Assembly: GCA_902779305.1 (NCBI GenBank)
Contig: CACZBD010000003.1
Location: 62,001 to 126,000 of the forward strand
Origin: an uncultured Lachnospiraceae bacterium
GTDB lineage: Bacteria > Bacillota > Clostridia > Lachnospirales > Lachnospiraceae
Direction: 5' to 3'
Length of the DNA: 64,000 nt
Every line of letters begins with the position of its first letter. Position 1 is the first letter of the stretch. The position numbers and the translations under genes were made by a program. This document shows positions 17,330-25,422 of this stretch, one piece after another. The notes under the pieces were generated by a model. That model worked only from the letters and a program-made list of their open reading frames with translations. It had not been told where the DNA came from and searched no databases.

Positions 17330-18406
17330 TCACCGTAATCTTGTGCGCGGCAGAACGACCGTGAATGTTGTCTTTCCCTGAGCGCAGTCAACACGGACGC
17401 TGCCGCCGTGCAGATCCACGATCCTTTTTACAACGGCCAGTCCCACGCCGTTTCCTTCCGTGGCATGGGATTCATCCGCCTGATAAAATTTGTTGAAGAT
17501 CTTTTCGCGCGCCTCTTCCGGTATCTCGTCACCGACATTGGTAACCGATGCAGACAGCGTTTTGTCATTTTTGCTCACTTCAACCGAAACCATCTCATAT
17601 TCCGGTGAAAATTTGACGGCATTCTCGATCAGATTGATCCAGACCTGCTTCATCAGTTCTTCGTTGGCAAAGATGAAATACTCTTCTTCCGGCAGGGAAA
17701 ACTCGATATGTTTTTTGTTCCATTTATTTTCAAGTACAAGGACACAGTTCCTAAGCTGCTCGGAAAGGTTATATTCGCTTTCCTCCGTAAGGATCGTCTG
17801 ATTCTCCACCCTTGTTAAGTTCAGTACATTTGTCGCCATCTGCGAAAGCCGCAGGGATTCTTCTTCAATGATCTGCAGATATTCCTCTTCCCGCTCCTTT
17901 GGCAGGTTTCCTCTTCTTAAAAGCTTTGCAAAGCCGGCGATCGAGACGATCGGTGTTTTGAATTCATGGGAAAAATTGTTGACAAAATCCGAACGGAGCA
18001 TCTCTGTCTTTTCCAGTTCCGTCGCCATCCGGTTGAAACAGTCCGTCAGCTCGGCAACGGTCGGATGTTTGGAAAAAGCGCCCCTGAATTTCAGTCTTAC
18101 CGAATAGTCCCCTGCGGCAAGACGGTTCAGGGCATTGAGGATCTTATTGATAGGCTTTAACGGAAACCTGAGGGTCAGAAAGGCCAGAACGGAACCGATG
18201 GCAAGACTCCATAAGAGCAGCCTTAACAGAAGCGGTCCGTTGCTTAAGCTTGTTTCCGAAAGTTCCAAAGCGCCGTTTTGGATCAGAAAAAAAACAACCA
18301 CCCCCACAAGCGCGGTCGTTACCAGAAGAAAGATCAAAACAACGCCGGAAAAGAGCAGCAACAGGGATCTTCTCTGTCTGTTTTTCTTTGTATCGGTTTT
18401 ATTCAT
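17330..18406 (-). CDS. Sensor histidine kinase
   Basis: A 358-aa membrane kinase. Two spans at about 14-42 and 57-79 leave only a very short extracellular loop, so it probably senses something in or at the membrane. A HAMP linker (about 80-132) is followed by the H-box FVNNFSHEFKTPI with phospho-acceptor His147, the N-box LIENAVKFS, and G-boxes NVGDEIP and GNGVGLAVV. It overlaps the response regulator gene by 4 bases and phosphorylates that partner. The short loop and the operator shared with the lipid operon fit a membrane-stress or lipid sensor, which is inference. Confidence 0.92.
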   Translation of the reverse strand: MNKTDTKKNRQRRSLLLLFSGVVLIFLLVTTALVGVVVFFLIQNGALELSETSLSNGPLLLRLLLWSLAIGSVLAFLTLRFPLKPINKILNALNRLAAGDYSVRLKFRGAFSKHPTVAELTDCFNRMATELEKTEMLRSDFVNNFSHEFKTPIVSIAGFAKLLRRGNLPKEREEEYLQIIEEESLRLSQMATNVLNLTRVENQTILTEESEYNLSEQLRNCVLVLENKWNKKHIEFSLPEEEYFIFANEELMKQVWINLIENAVKFSPEYEMVSVEVSKNDKTLSASVTNVGDEIPEEAREKIFNKFYQADESHATEGNGVGLAVVKRIVDLHGGSVRVDCAQGKTTFTVVLPRTRLR

Positions 18407-19077
18407 ACTTTTCTCACCGCCTTATAGCCAAGCCCGCGCACAGACTCGATCTCGAATTCTTCCCAGCCGTCAAACCGTCTGCGCAGACGGCCGATATGGA
18501 CTGTCACCGTTTCCCAGCCCGTTTCGCTTTGCTGTCCCCAGATCTCGTCCATCAGCTGGATCCGCGTAAAGATCTTGCCGGGATATGATAATAATTTATA
18601 AAGAAGCAGAAACTCTTTCTGCGGAAGGTCCTGTGTCTCATCCCCGCGTGTTACGGTGAGACTGTCATAATCAAGCGTCACATCCCCGATCACGATCCTT
18701 CTCTCGTTCGCGATCTGTGCGCGGCGCAAAAGCGCTTTGATCCGAAGCAGCATCTCGGTTTCATCGATCGGTTTTGTGATATAGTCATCCGTTCCCACAA
18801 GAAAGCCCTTGTGGCGGTCGACCGGAAGCTGCTTGGCAGAAACCATCAGGATCGGCAGATTATTATTCGCTTCCCGAAGTTCCCTGGTAAACGTGTATCC
18901 GTCCATTTTGGGCATCATGATGTCAAGCACGATAAGATCGATAAATGCCTTGCCTAGCATTTCCAGTGCCTCTTCACCGTTTTCTGCGGTCGAGACCGTG
19001 TAATTCTGCTCTTCCAAAAGCGTACTGATGTATTTACGCGTGTTTTTATCGTCGTCAACCACGAGAATATGGAACAT
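18403..19077 (-). CDS. OmpR/PhoB-family response regulator
   Basis: A 224-aa regulator. The receiver domain shows VDDD (8-10), phospho-acceptor Asp52 (LDIMMP) and Lys102 (TKPID). The C-terminal winged helix is typical of the OmpR class (GRLRRRFDG, SVRGLGYKAV). AAGGAGG precedes the ATG. First gene of the two-gene operon with the kinase. Its own promoter carries the 16-base element also seen upstream of fakB, consistent with autoregulation and control of the lipid operon. Confidence 0.93.
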   Translation of the reverse strand: MFHILVVDDDKNTRKYISTLLEEQNYTVSTAENGEEALEMLGKAFIDLIVLDIMMPKMDGYTFTRELREANNNLPILMVSAKQLPVDRHKGFLVGTDDYITKPIDETEMLLRIKALLRRAQIANERRIVIGDVTLDYDSLTVTRGDETQDLPQKEFLLLYKLLSYPGKIFTRIQLMDEIWGQQSETGWETVTVHIGRLRRRFDGWEEFEIESVRGLGYKAVRKV

Positions 19078-19104
19078 CGCGGCTTCCTCCTTTTGATGAC
19101 CTTG

Positions 19105-19137
19105 ATCTTACATACGGACCATAAACTGAAAAGAAAC
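19105..19137 (-). promoter_or_regulatory. Promoter and putative operator of the response regulator/kinase operon
   Basis: Minus strand: TTTTCA, 16 bases, TAAGAT (19105-19110). The -35 is embedded in GTTTCTTTTCAGTTTA (19122-19137), identical to the element at the fakB promoter. Just upstream, ACTGAA and TTCAGT form an inverted repeat across it. Confidence 0.6.
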
Positions 19138-19348
19138 TTCAGTCTGCAGGTTTTGTAAAGGATTGTAGACGAATATCAGGATCTTTTCAAGTAAAAGGAG
19201 CCGACAGTTTTTTTGCTCTATCAAAAATAAAATCACACAACCTAGACTTTCGTCGGTAGCGCAATGTTTTGATTTTCATTAAAATAGCATCATGGCGGTG
19301 CCGGGAGCGGCGCCGGTATCAGAACAAACAACGGATCAGGAGGAGAAC

Positions 19349-20296
19349 ATGAAAAAGATCGGATTATTTCTGGCGGCAGGCCTGATGGCTGTCTGCCTTT
19401 GTGCCTGCGGGAAAGCCACTTCAGACGAACCCAACAGCGGCGTGTATGAAGGAAAAAGCGCCTCCATGGGCGGTTTTGACATGGATATCACCGATGTGTT
19501 TGAGGGCGGATTTTCCGTCGAACTGAATGACAAAGGCAAAGGGAAGCTCCATTTGGACGGTGATGACGCAAGCATCAAATGGTCGCTTGACGGCGATGAA
19601 TTCAGTGCAAAAGGCGGCGGTGTCGAGCTGGAAGGGACCTTAAAGAACGGCGTGCTTGAGATCAAAGATGTGATCGGATCCGGAGTCGATATCGTGCTTG
19701 TCTGTGACGAGATCGCTTCCGATCCCGGCGATGCGCCCAAATACACTTCCGTTCTCGACAGGCTGAAGGCCGTAAAGAACGGCGAAACCGTTTACGGCGA
19801 GAACGCCGGGGATGACGGCGAATGGCTTGACGGCGGCGATGATTTTTGGACAGATGACGGCGACTGGGATCTCGAAGGTTCAGGCGATGATCTTTCCGGA
19901 GAAGAAACGGATACGGATTCCGGTTCTGATGCCGATGTTCCCGTTTCCCAAAATGCGATCGACAAAGGATTTGATGCTTCGTGGTTTGGCGAGGGGATCG
20001 TAGATGCCAGGGTGCTGGCGCAGTTCTATGTGGATTACACCTCCATGGACAGTGATGCGAAGAGCGCGCTGAGCGGCATTGAGTTCTATGACTGGCTCGT
20101 GGAAACAACCGGCGTGAAGCCCATGGACGACAACGAGGACGAGGACGATCCCGACCGGTTTGCCTTCCGTTACAAATCCCCGGACGGCGGTTCTCTGATC
20201 GTTCTGCTCGTTAAAAGAGATGGCCAGTGGGAAAAGGCAAGCATCAGCCCCTCCGGCGATGTTCTGACCCTGGTGGATGAGATCCGCGGCGAGTAA
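19349..20296 (+). CDS. Lipoprotein of unknown function with acidic linker
   Basis: A 315-aa protein starting at an ATG 5 bases after AGGAGG-like GGAGGA. A lipoprotein signal peptide ends in the lipobox LCAC. Residues about 25-130 look beta-rich with Gly/Asp turns (DGDEFSAKGGGVELEG). An Asp/Glu/Ser-rich linker follows (about 150-210). The C-terminal part begins FDASWFGEGIVDARVLAQFY and ends in beta strands (GSLIVLLVKRDGQWE). I recognise no enzyme motif. Anchored outside the membrane. Single-gene unit, convergent with the zinc-ribbon gene across a shared terminator. Confidence 0.75.
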   Translation: MKKIGLFLAAGLMAVCLCACGKATSDEPNSGVYEGKSASMGGFDMDITDVFEGGFSVELNDKGKGKLHLDGDDASIKWSLDGDEFSAKGGGVELEGTLKNGVLEIKDVIGSGVDIVLVCDEIASDPGDAPKYTSVLDRLKAVKNGETVYGENAGDDGEWLDGGDDFWTDDGDWDLEGSGDDLSGEETDTDSGSDADVPVSQNAIDKGFDASWFGEGIVDARVLAQFYVDYTSMDSDAKSALSGIEFYDWLVETTGVKPMDDNEDEDDPDRFAFRYKSPDGGSLIVLLVKRDGQWEKASISPSGDVLTLVDEIRGE

Positions 20297-20327
20297 GATC
20301 GAAAACAGATCGTAAATCATTTCACAT

Positions 20328-20378
20328 AAAAACAGGATCCTTAGCATAGCAGGAGCAAATATGCCGGATCCTGTTTTT
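20328..20378. terminator. Bidirectional terminator between convergent genes
   Basis: A 13-bp perfect stem (AAAAACAGGATCC with GGATCCTGTTTTT) with an inner GCATA/TATGC stem. The A/T tracts serve both the plus-strand lipoprotein gene and the minus-strand zinc-ribbon gene. Confidence 0.85.
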
Positions 20379-20403
20379 GATCTTCATATCATTACCAAAT
20401 GCA

Positions 20404-22287
20404 TTATCGCCCATTCAGTGTGTAGAAATAGTACGGCATCCCACTCTTTAAGAACGGCAGTTCGTCGACCGGGATCTTCCGTGATGCGAGTGCTTCAAAA
20501 TCAAGCTGCTCCGCAAGCGCCCGTGAAGAATAGCCGACCATAAAGACCGTGCCGTCATAGTCCGTTGGGCAGGTGATGGTAATGGTGCGGTTCATCACCT
20601 TGTTCTTTTTATCCATCTTGCTCTCCACTTCCATAAAGATCTCTTTGGAACCGGAAGGCGTGTCGATCGTGATCGGCTGTTCAAGTTCCGTCGCCTTGGT
20701 CTTCGCGTTGATGGTCAGAGGACTTCCGCTCATAAAGGATGTTCCTGTGTAGCGGTCAAAAGCATCCACCCAGGCTTCAAACGCAACATTCTTTTCTTCT
20801 TTCGAATAATCGATCGCAAAATGTCCGATCACTTTCTTGGTCCCGGGCTCACAGCCCTCAATCGTCTCGCTCACCTCGCAGTCCGTCGGCATATAGAGCA
20901 GTTCGTTCGTATCCTTCTCGTTCTTGACTTTCATCAGTGTTGTGATCGTCTGAAGGCCGGGATAATAGGTCAGGATCTTATGCGCACCCAGAAAATCATC
21001 CGGAACGGATTCTTTCGCCGCGTCACTGACACGGATCAGGACCAGATCATCCTTTGTATAGGTCAGCCCGTAATTGTCGGGGCCCAAGAGCATGGTTTTT
21101 TCCACGTAATCCTGCGCCGGAGCATTGAACAGTTCCTCATTCACACCGTCTTTATAGCCCACGAGCATCAGTCCGTCGTAATCCTCAGGCATCGTGACCT
21201 GGTAGAAAACGGTCCCTTTTGTGGTGCTTTCCTTCACCTGATAACCTTCAGCGGTTTTTTCTTTGTCTTCAAATTCTCCGTATTTCCACTCTTCATATGA
21301 GGTAAGACCGATCCGGACCGGTTTGCCCATCCACTCGATCTCGGTATATACGGGCTCCGTATCATAAGTGAGTTCCGAATAGGCCGGCAGGTCGATCTGC
21401 TGCCCGGTATAATAATCAAACAGCCGGAATACGCGCCAGTAAGTGCCGACATCATGGTCGCTTCCGATTCCCTTATCGATCAGCGTCGTATTATACTCGG
21501 CATCACACACGATCGTGAGCAGCACATTTCCGTCCCCGTCCGGCTCACTCACCGTAAACGGACGGAACTGATATTGACAGTCGGATGATATCAGTTCCAC
21601 TGTCGAAGGATCCACCTCTCCTGTCCGGTTTCCGTTCCCGTCAAGATAATAAACCTGTGCATATGTCGGGAAGTAAAAATCACCCGCATAGGGATCCTCA
21701 AACGTAAATCCCTGTTCTTCAGCATAGGGAACGGCTGCAGCTTCTTCAGCAATCTCTTCCTGCTCTGTAGCGTCTTCCGTTTCTACAGCCTCTCCCGGTT
21801 CTTCCTCTTCTACCCAGGCATCATCTTCTACCCATCCGTCATCGACGATTGTTTCCTCTTTTTCTACCTTCTTGCTGAATCGGTCGGACAGGTTCAGGTT
21901 TTTGTAAAGCACGATCGGAACAACGATCATCAGAGATAAAGTCACGACCGCTGCCACAATGATCAGAACGAGCAGCACGGGAGAAAACCTGCGCGGCTTC
22001 GGAGCATTCTGCTGCGGCTGTTGCAACTGTACGTTTTGTACCGGCGGTGGTGCTTGCTGCGGGGCATACTGCACCGGGGCCGGTTGTGGCGCGGGCTGTT
22101 GCACGGGCTGCACCGGGGCCGGTTGTGGCGCGGGCTGTTGCACGGGCTGCACCGGGGCCGGTTGTGGCGCGGGCTGTTGCACGGGCTGCACCGGGGCCGC
22201 ACCCGCGTCCACGCTCAGCTTCTTGCCGCAAAATCTGCAAAATTCCGCATCATCCGCAATATTGGAACCGCAAAATCTACAAAACAT
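20404..22287 (-). CDS. Zinc-ribbon membrane protein with Pro/Gln repeats and large ectodomain
   Basis: A 627-aa protein. Cys3, Cys6, Cys17 and Cys20 form a zinc ribbon (MFCRFCG, FCRFCG). Residues about 28-95 are Pro/Gln/Ala repeats with a 13-residue unit (PVQPVQQPAPQPA). One membrane span lies near 105-128. An acidic stretch (EEPGEAVETEDATEQEE) and a roughly 430-residue ectodomain follow. The ectodomain contains two or more beta-rich repeats (compare PEDYDGLMLVGYKDG with PTDYDGTVFMVGYS). Function unknown. The layout, a cytoplasmic zinc ribbon, one span and an extracellular domain, is shared with other proteins in this window. Last gene of the dehydrogenase/MBL/lipoprotein run. Confidence 0.75.
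   Translation of the reverse strand: MFCRFCGSNIADDAEFCRFCGKKLSVDAGAAPVQPVQQPAPQPAPVQPVQQPAPQPAPVQPVQQPAPQPAPVQYAPQQAPPPVQNVQLQQPQQNAPKPRRFSPVLLVLIIVAAVVTLSLMIVVPIVLYKNLNLSDRFSKKVEKEETIVDDGWVEDDAWVEEEEPGEAVETEDATEQEEIAEEAAAVPYAEEQGFTFEDPYAGDFYFPTYAQVYYLDGNGNRTGEVDPSTVELISSDCQYQFRPFTVSEPDGDGNVLLTIVCDAEYNTTLIDKGIGSDHDVGTYWRVFRLFDYYTGQQIDLPAYSELTYDTEPVYTEIEWMGKPVRIGLTSYEEWKYGEFEDKEKTAEGYQVKESTTKGTVFYQVTMPEDYDGLMLVGYKDGVNEELFNAPAQDYVEKTMLLGPDNYGLTYTKDDLVLIRVSDAAKESVPDDFLGAHKILTYYPGLQTITTLMKVKNEKDTNELLYMPTDCEVSETIEGCEPGTKKVIGHFAIDYSKEEKNVAFEAWVDAFDRYTGTSFMSGSPLTINAKTKATELEQPITIDTPSGSKEIFMEVESKMDKKNKVMNRTITITCPTDYDGTVFMVGYSSRALAEQLDFEALASRKIPVDELPFLKSGMPYYFYTLNGR
22072..22198. repeat. 39-bp tandem repeat inside the zinc-ribbon gene
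   Basis: Three identical 39-base units (22072-22110, 22111-22149, 22150-22188) and a 10-base partial copy, each encoding PVQPVQQPAPQPA. Identity at the DNA level implies recent expansion; copy number may vary between strains. Confidence 0.95.
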
Positions 22288-22334
22288 GTTCTTCCTCCTC
22301 TCTTACACTTACTCTGCATGGTTTTTCTATTCTC

Positions 22335-23492
22335 TTATTTGGAATCATTTACCGGTTTCAGATTGTATTCGCCGTTTTCAAAAGTGACCGTACTGATCGT
22401 ATAAGCCTCGAGGTCGTTTTGCGGAAGAAAGAATGTGTTGTCATAGCAGCTCATCTTCTCCGGGTAATTCTCACTCGGAGTCTTGTACAGTTCCTGCCAG
22501 TTTTCGGAAGGATTCCCGCCTGCCTTTTCACAGACATACTTCGCAGCCGGCGCAAACACGATCGGAGAAGCTTCGGGCGGGATCTTAATGACCAGTCCGA
22601 GCGCAGGATCCTCTTCCACGCGGAAGGTTTCCCCGGTGTTTCCGATCTCTTCTTCCTGATCCTGCTCTTCCTCAAGGATCTCACCGTTATCGTCATAGGT
22701 GTCGGTCGTGGAATAATAGAATCCGCCATACAATCCGTCCGGCAGTTCTTTCACATGAAGGAAGGAGCGCTGCGCTTTGTTTGCAAAATACATACCTTCA
22801 TAGAGCCCGTCATAAGTCAGATCCACAGGCTTTGTAAACCGCACATAATCGATCCCGGGACAGGTTTCAAACAGACCGTGATCATACGCCGGGATCTCAT
22901 CCGGATAGGCATAAATGATGAAGTGCGTCTGTCCGTCCTGTCCGCAAAGCAGCATTTTGGCGCAGTCCTCCACGGAAAGTCCTGCGGGCAGCACGTCCGT
23001 CATCTCATCGGTCAGCGCGGTTTCAAATTGCTCATCCTTATCATTTTCAAGCGCTGTTTCGATCCTGATCCCCGTGTAGGTGATATCCAGACGGTGATCA
23101 TCCATCTGCAGTCTTTCTTCCAGTTCCTCAAAGACAAGATCCAGCGTTTGAGCACAGTCTTTTCCAAGATACATCTGCGCGTTTGCATGATCGTACAGAA
23201 ACGGATATTCCTCTCCGTCCTGTTTGTAGGTACCCCTGACAGCACTGTAGAGATTGATCGAGCTCGTTACGGCTTCCGTCTTTTTGTTCATTTTCGCTTC
23301 CGGCAGATTCTCTTCAAACCATGATTTTGCCTCTGCAGTATATGCTTTTTCCACCTGCTTCTTTTTCTCGTCGGAATAGCTTTTCGGAAAGCAGGCCGTA
23401 AACAGCACTGCCAATGCTAAAAGCATTGCAAAGCATGCTGTTTTCTTTATTTGTAATCCTATTTTCATACCCTGCATTTGATCGTTTTTCAT
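22335..23492 (-). CDS. Lipoprotein of unknown function
   Basis: A 385-aa protein. I start at the ATG at 23492, which is followed by a positively charged leader, a hydrophobic core and the lipobox LFTAC (Cys about residue 34); a longer frame to 23630 overlaps the MBL gene and lacks support. The mature part begins with charged helical sequence (EKKKQVEKAYTAEAKSWFEE) and continues as mixed alpha/beta sequence without a recognised motif. An acidic insert (ILEEEQDQEEEIG) lies near residue 290. It is 43 bases after the MBL gene and 47 bases before the zinc-ribbon gene, so it is co-transcribed. Confidence 0.72.
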   Translation of the reverse strand: MKNDQMQGMKIGLQIKKTACFAMLLALAVLFTACFPKSYSDEKKKQVEKAYTAEAKSWFEENLPEAKMNKKTEAVTSSINLYSAVRGTYKQDGEEYPFLYDHANAQMYLGKDCAQTLDLVFEELEERLQMDDHRLDITYTGIRIETALENDKDEQFETALTDEMTDVLPAGLSVEDCAKMLLCGQDGQTHFIIYAYPDEIPAYDHGLFETCPGIDYVRFTKPVDLTYDGLYEGMYFANKAQRSFLHVKELPDGLYGGFYYSTTDTYDDNGEILEEEQDQEEEIGNTGETFRVEEDPALGLVIKIPPEASPIVFAPAAKYVCEKAGGNPSENWQELYKTPSENYPEKMSCYDNTFFLPQNDLEAYTISTVTFENGEYNLKPVNDSK

Positions 23493-23535
23493 TTTCTGTC
23501 TCTCTGTCCTGTTTACGGAACCGTGTAAGTTCATA

Positions 23536-24234
23536 TTACAGTTCTTTTGTGCACTCCATGAGGAATCCCGCATATGGGAATCCGTAATGCAGAACTTTTT
23601 TCCCAAATATCTCCACTTCGCTTCCTTCAACCTCGCCGCTTCTGATCTGTCTTGCGCCTTCGATCAGTTTCCCGGTCAGATCCGGTTTTACCGGGATCGT
23701 TCCGTGCATGGCATAGATCTCATCAAATTGTCCGTCGTACTCCAAAAGGTGTGTCAGACTGTCGATGTACCTGTCGAGATCCCTGTACGTGCCAAACATA
23801 AAGATCTTGCCATCCTGAACGGAATCGCCGGCGATCAGCACCCGGTATTTCTCATCCAGGAGCGCGATGCTGCCCGGCGTATGTCCCGGGAGATCTATGA
23901 TGCGAAGCGCTCTGCCGCCAAGCTCGATCACATCTCCTTCTTTAACGGGAATGATCGTGCCGGTGCCGTTATTGTGCCGGTAGTTGTCCTCTTCTTCAGA
24001 ACTCATGTATATCTCGTCAAATGCCGCATTCCCCGAGATGTGATCACGGTCCGCATGTGTGTTGATCAGAATGACCGGAAGATCCGTCAGACCCTCTGCC
24101 AGTTTTCTCGCATCGGGCGTGTTCATTCCGGTATCCACAAGCGCCGCACGTTCTGAACCGCAGAGTAGGAAAAAGCGGACGCCTTCATCTTCAAACCGCC
24201 AGGTGTCTTCCTTGATCATGATCGTCTCTGCCAT
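23536..24234 (-). CDS. MBL-fold metallo-hydrolase
   Basis: A 232-aa cytoplasmic protein with metallo-beta-lactamase fold motifs: DTG at 34-36, the metal motif THADRDHISG (His60, Asp62, Asp64, His65), DLPGHTPGSIAL and AGDSV. The usual HxHxDH is HxDxDH here, with Asp in place of the second His; this occurs in some glyoxalase-II-like subgroups and may change metal preference. Substrate unknown, probably a thioester or phosphoester. GGGAGGG lies 6 bases upstream. It follows the 2-hydroxyacid dehydrogenase gene by 26 bases. Confidence 0.88.
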   Translation of the reverse strand: MAETIMIKEDTWRFEDEGVRFFLLCGSERAALVDTGMNTPDARKLAEGLTDLPVILINTHADRDHISGNAAFDEIYMSSEEEDNYRHNNGTGTIIPVKEGDVIELGGRALRIIDLPGHTPGSIALLDEKYRVLIAGDSVQDGKIFMFGTYRDLDRYIDSLTHLLEYDGQFDEIYAMHGTIPVKPDLTGKLIEGARQIRSGEVEGSEVEIFGKKVLHYGFPYAGFLMECTKEL

Positions 24235-24260
24235 GTCTGTCCCTCCCGGAATTTCATCCG

Positions 24261-25220
24261 TTAATAGCCACGCTTCCTGTCAACGACATGCTCCAAAGGC
24301 TTCCCCGCAGCATATCTTAAGAGATTGTCGCAAAACATCTCCACATTTTTATCTAATGAATAGTCATGCGTCAGATTGCCCGCAACGTGCGGTGAGATCA
24401 GCAGGTTTTTCGTGTTCCAGAGGCGGCTGTTTTCGCTCAGCGGTTCCGTTACAAAAACATCCAGCGCCGCGCCGGCAAGTTTCCCCCGGTCAAGGCTTTC
24501 CGCAAGCGCCTCCTCATCGATGGCAGAGCCCCTGCCGACATTCACAATGTATGCGTCATCGGGAAGCACCTCGATCCGCGCTTTGGACAGGATCCCCTGC
24601 GTTTCTAAAGTAGCGGGCAGACACAGGATCAGCAGATCCGTTTCCGGTAAGACCGCATCGAGCGAACTGCTTTTGAAAACCTTGTCAAACGCCGGCTCTT
24701 TGCAGATCCCACTTCTGCAGATACCGGTAATGCATGCCGGCTCGAATGCTTTGACACGCCTTGCAAACGTGCTTCCGATATCCCCGGTTCCAAGGATCGT
24801 AACGCGCATTCCTTTTAAGGATCTCTGCGGCACTCTGCTGCCCCATTTTCCGGCGACGGACTGTTTGAACACTTCCGTGAAATTCCGAAGCATCATCAAA
24901 GTCACCATCATGATATGTTCCGAAATCCCGACACCGTAGGAGCCCGAAGAATTCGTCAGAATGCAGTCCTCATTTGCAAACGCGAAGGGTGCAAGCAGAT
25001 ATTCCACGCCTGCGGAAGGAACGCACAGCCATTTCAGGGCCGTGCTTTTGGCGGCGGTTTTAACGCCATAACCGTAGAGCACTTCCGCTTCCGCAAAGTC
25101 CTCAGGGATCTCCTCTTCCTTTTCCGCAAAGCAGACGCTTGCCCCGATCCCGTCCGCTGTAGCAAGGATCTCTTTCTTCTGTTTCTCTTTCAGTTCGCTG
25201 CTTAGTACGACGATCTTCAT
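24261..25220 (-). CDS. NAD-dependent D-2-hydroxyacid dehydrogenase family protein
   Basis: A 319-aa protein. NAD-binding Rossmann motif ILGTGDIGSTFARR in the middle, catalytic Arg in VNVGRGSAID, Glu in DVFVTEPL and His in ISPHVAGN, in the right order for this family (PGDH-, glyoxylate- or hydroxypyruvate-reductase-like). The start at 25220 has GGGAG 7 bases upstream; the frame extends to 25286 without an RBS. The N-terminal domain is poorly conserved so the substrate cannot be named. First gene of a four-gene operon (dehydrogenase, MBL hydrolase, lipoprotein, zinc-ribbon protein). Confidence 0.9.
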   Translation of the reverse strand: MKIVVLSSELKEKQKKEILATADGIGASVCFAEKEEEIPEDFAEAEVLYGYGVKTAAKSTALKWLCVPSAGVEYLLAPFAFANEDCILTNSSGSYGVGISEHIMMVTLMMLRNFTEVFKQSVAGKWGSRVPQRSLKGMRVTILGTGDIGSTFARRVKAFEPACITGICRSGICKEPAFDKVFKSSSLDAVLPETDLLILCLPATLETQGILSKARIEVLPDDAYIVNVGRGSAIDEEALAESLDRGKLAGAALDVFVTEPLSENSRLWNTKNLLISPHVAGNLTHDYSLDKNVEMFCDNLLRYAAGKPLEHVVDRKRGY

Positions 25221-25264
25221 TCGCTGCTCCCAAAGCGTGATGACCATATCTTGCTTCATAATCC

Positions 25265-25293
25265 ACAATATCGCAGGACCATTCATTTTTCAA
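25265..25293 (-). promoter_or_regulatory. Promoter of the dehydrogenase/MBL operon
   Basis: Minus strand TTGAAA (25288-25293), 17-base spacer, TATTGT (25265-25270), about 45 bases before the chosen start codon. This supports the shorter start, since the longer frame would begin inside the promoter. Confidence 0.65.
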
Positions 25294-25422
25294 GGATATC
25301 CGGCAAAATTGCGGCACGCAGAACAGAATAGTGGAAAGTCCAAAAGTATGCTATCATCAAAAGTGGAGAGCAGAAAAGCTCAGGCAAGAAGGCTTGGTAA
25401 ACAACGCGAAAGGATATAAAAC

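Noticed and set aside
22072-22198. Regular 39-bp repeats considered as a CRISPR array
   Set aside because: There are no spacers; the units are contiguous and in frame with a coding gene, and no cas gene is near.
22047-23324. Plus-strand open frame of 425 codons over the zinc-ribbon and lipoprotein genes
   Set aside because: Antisense of two supported genes; the N-terminal repeats are only the reverse reading of the 39-bp units.
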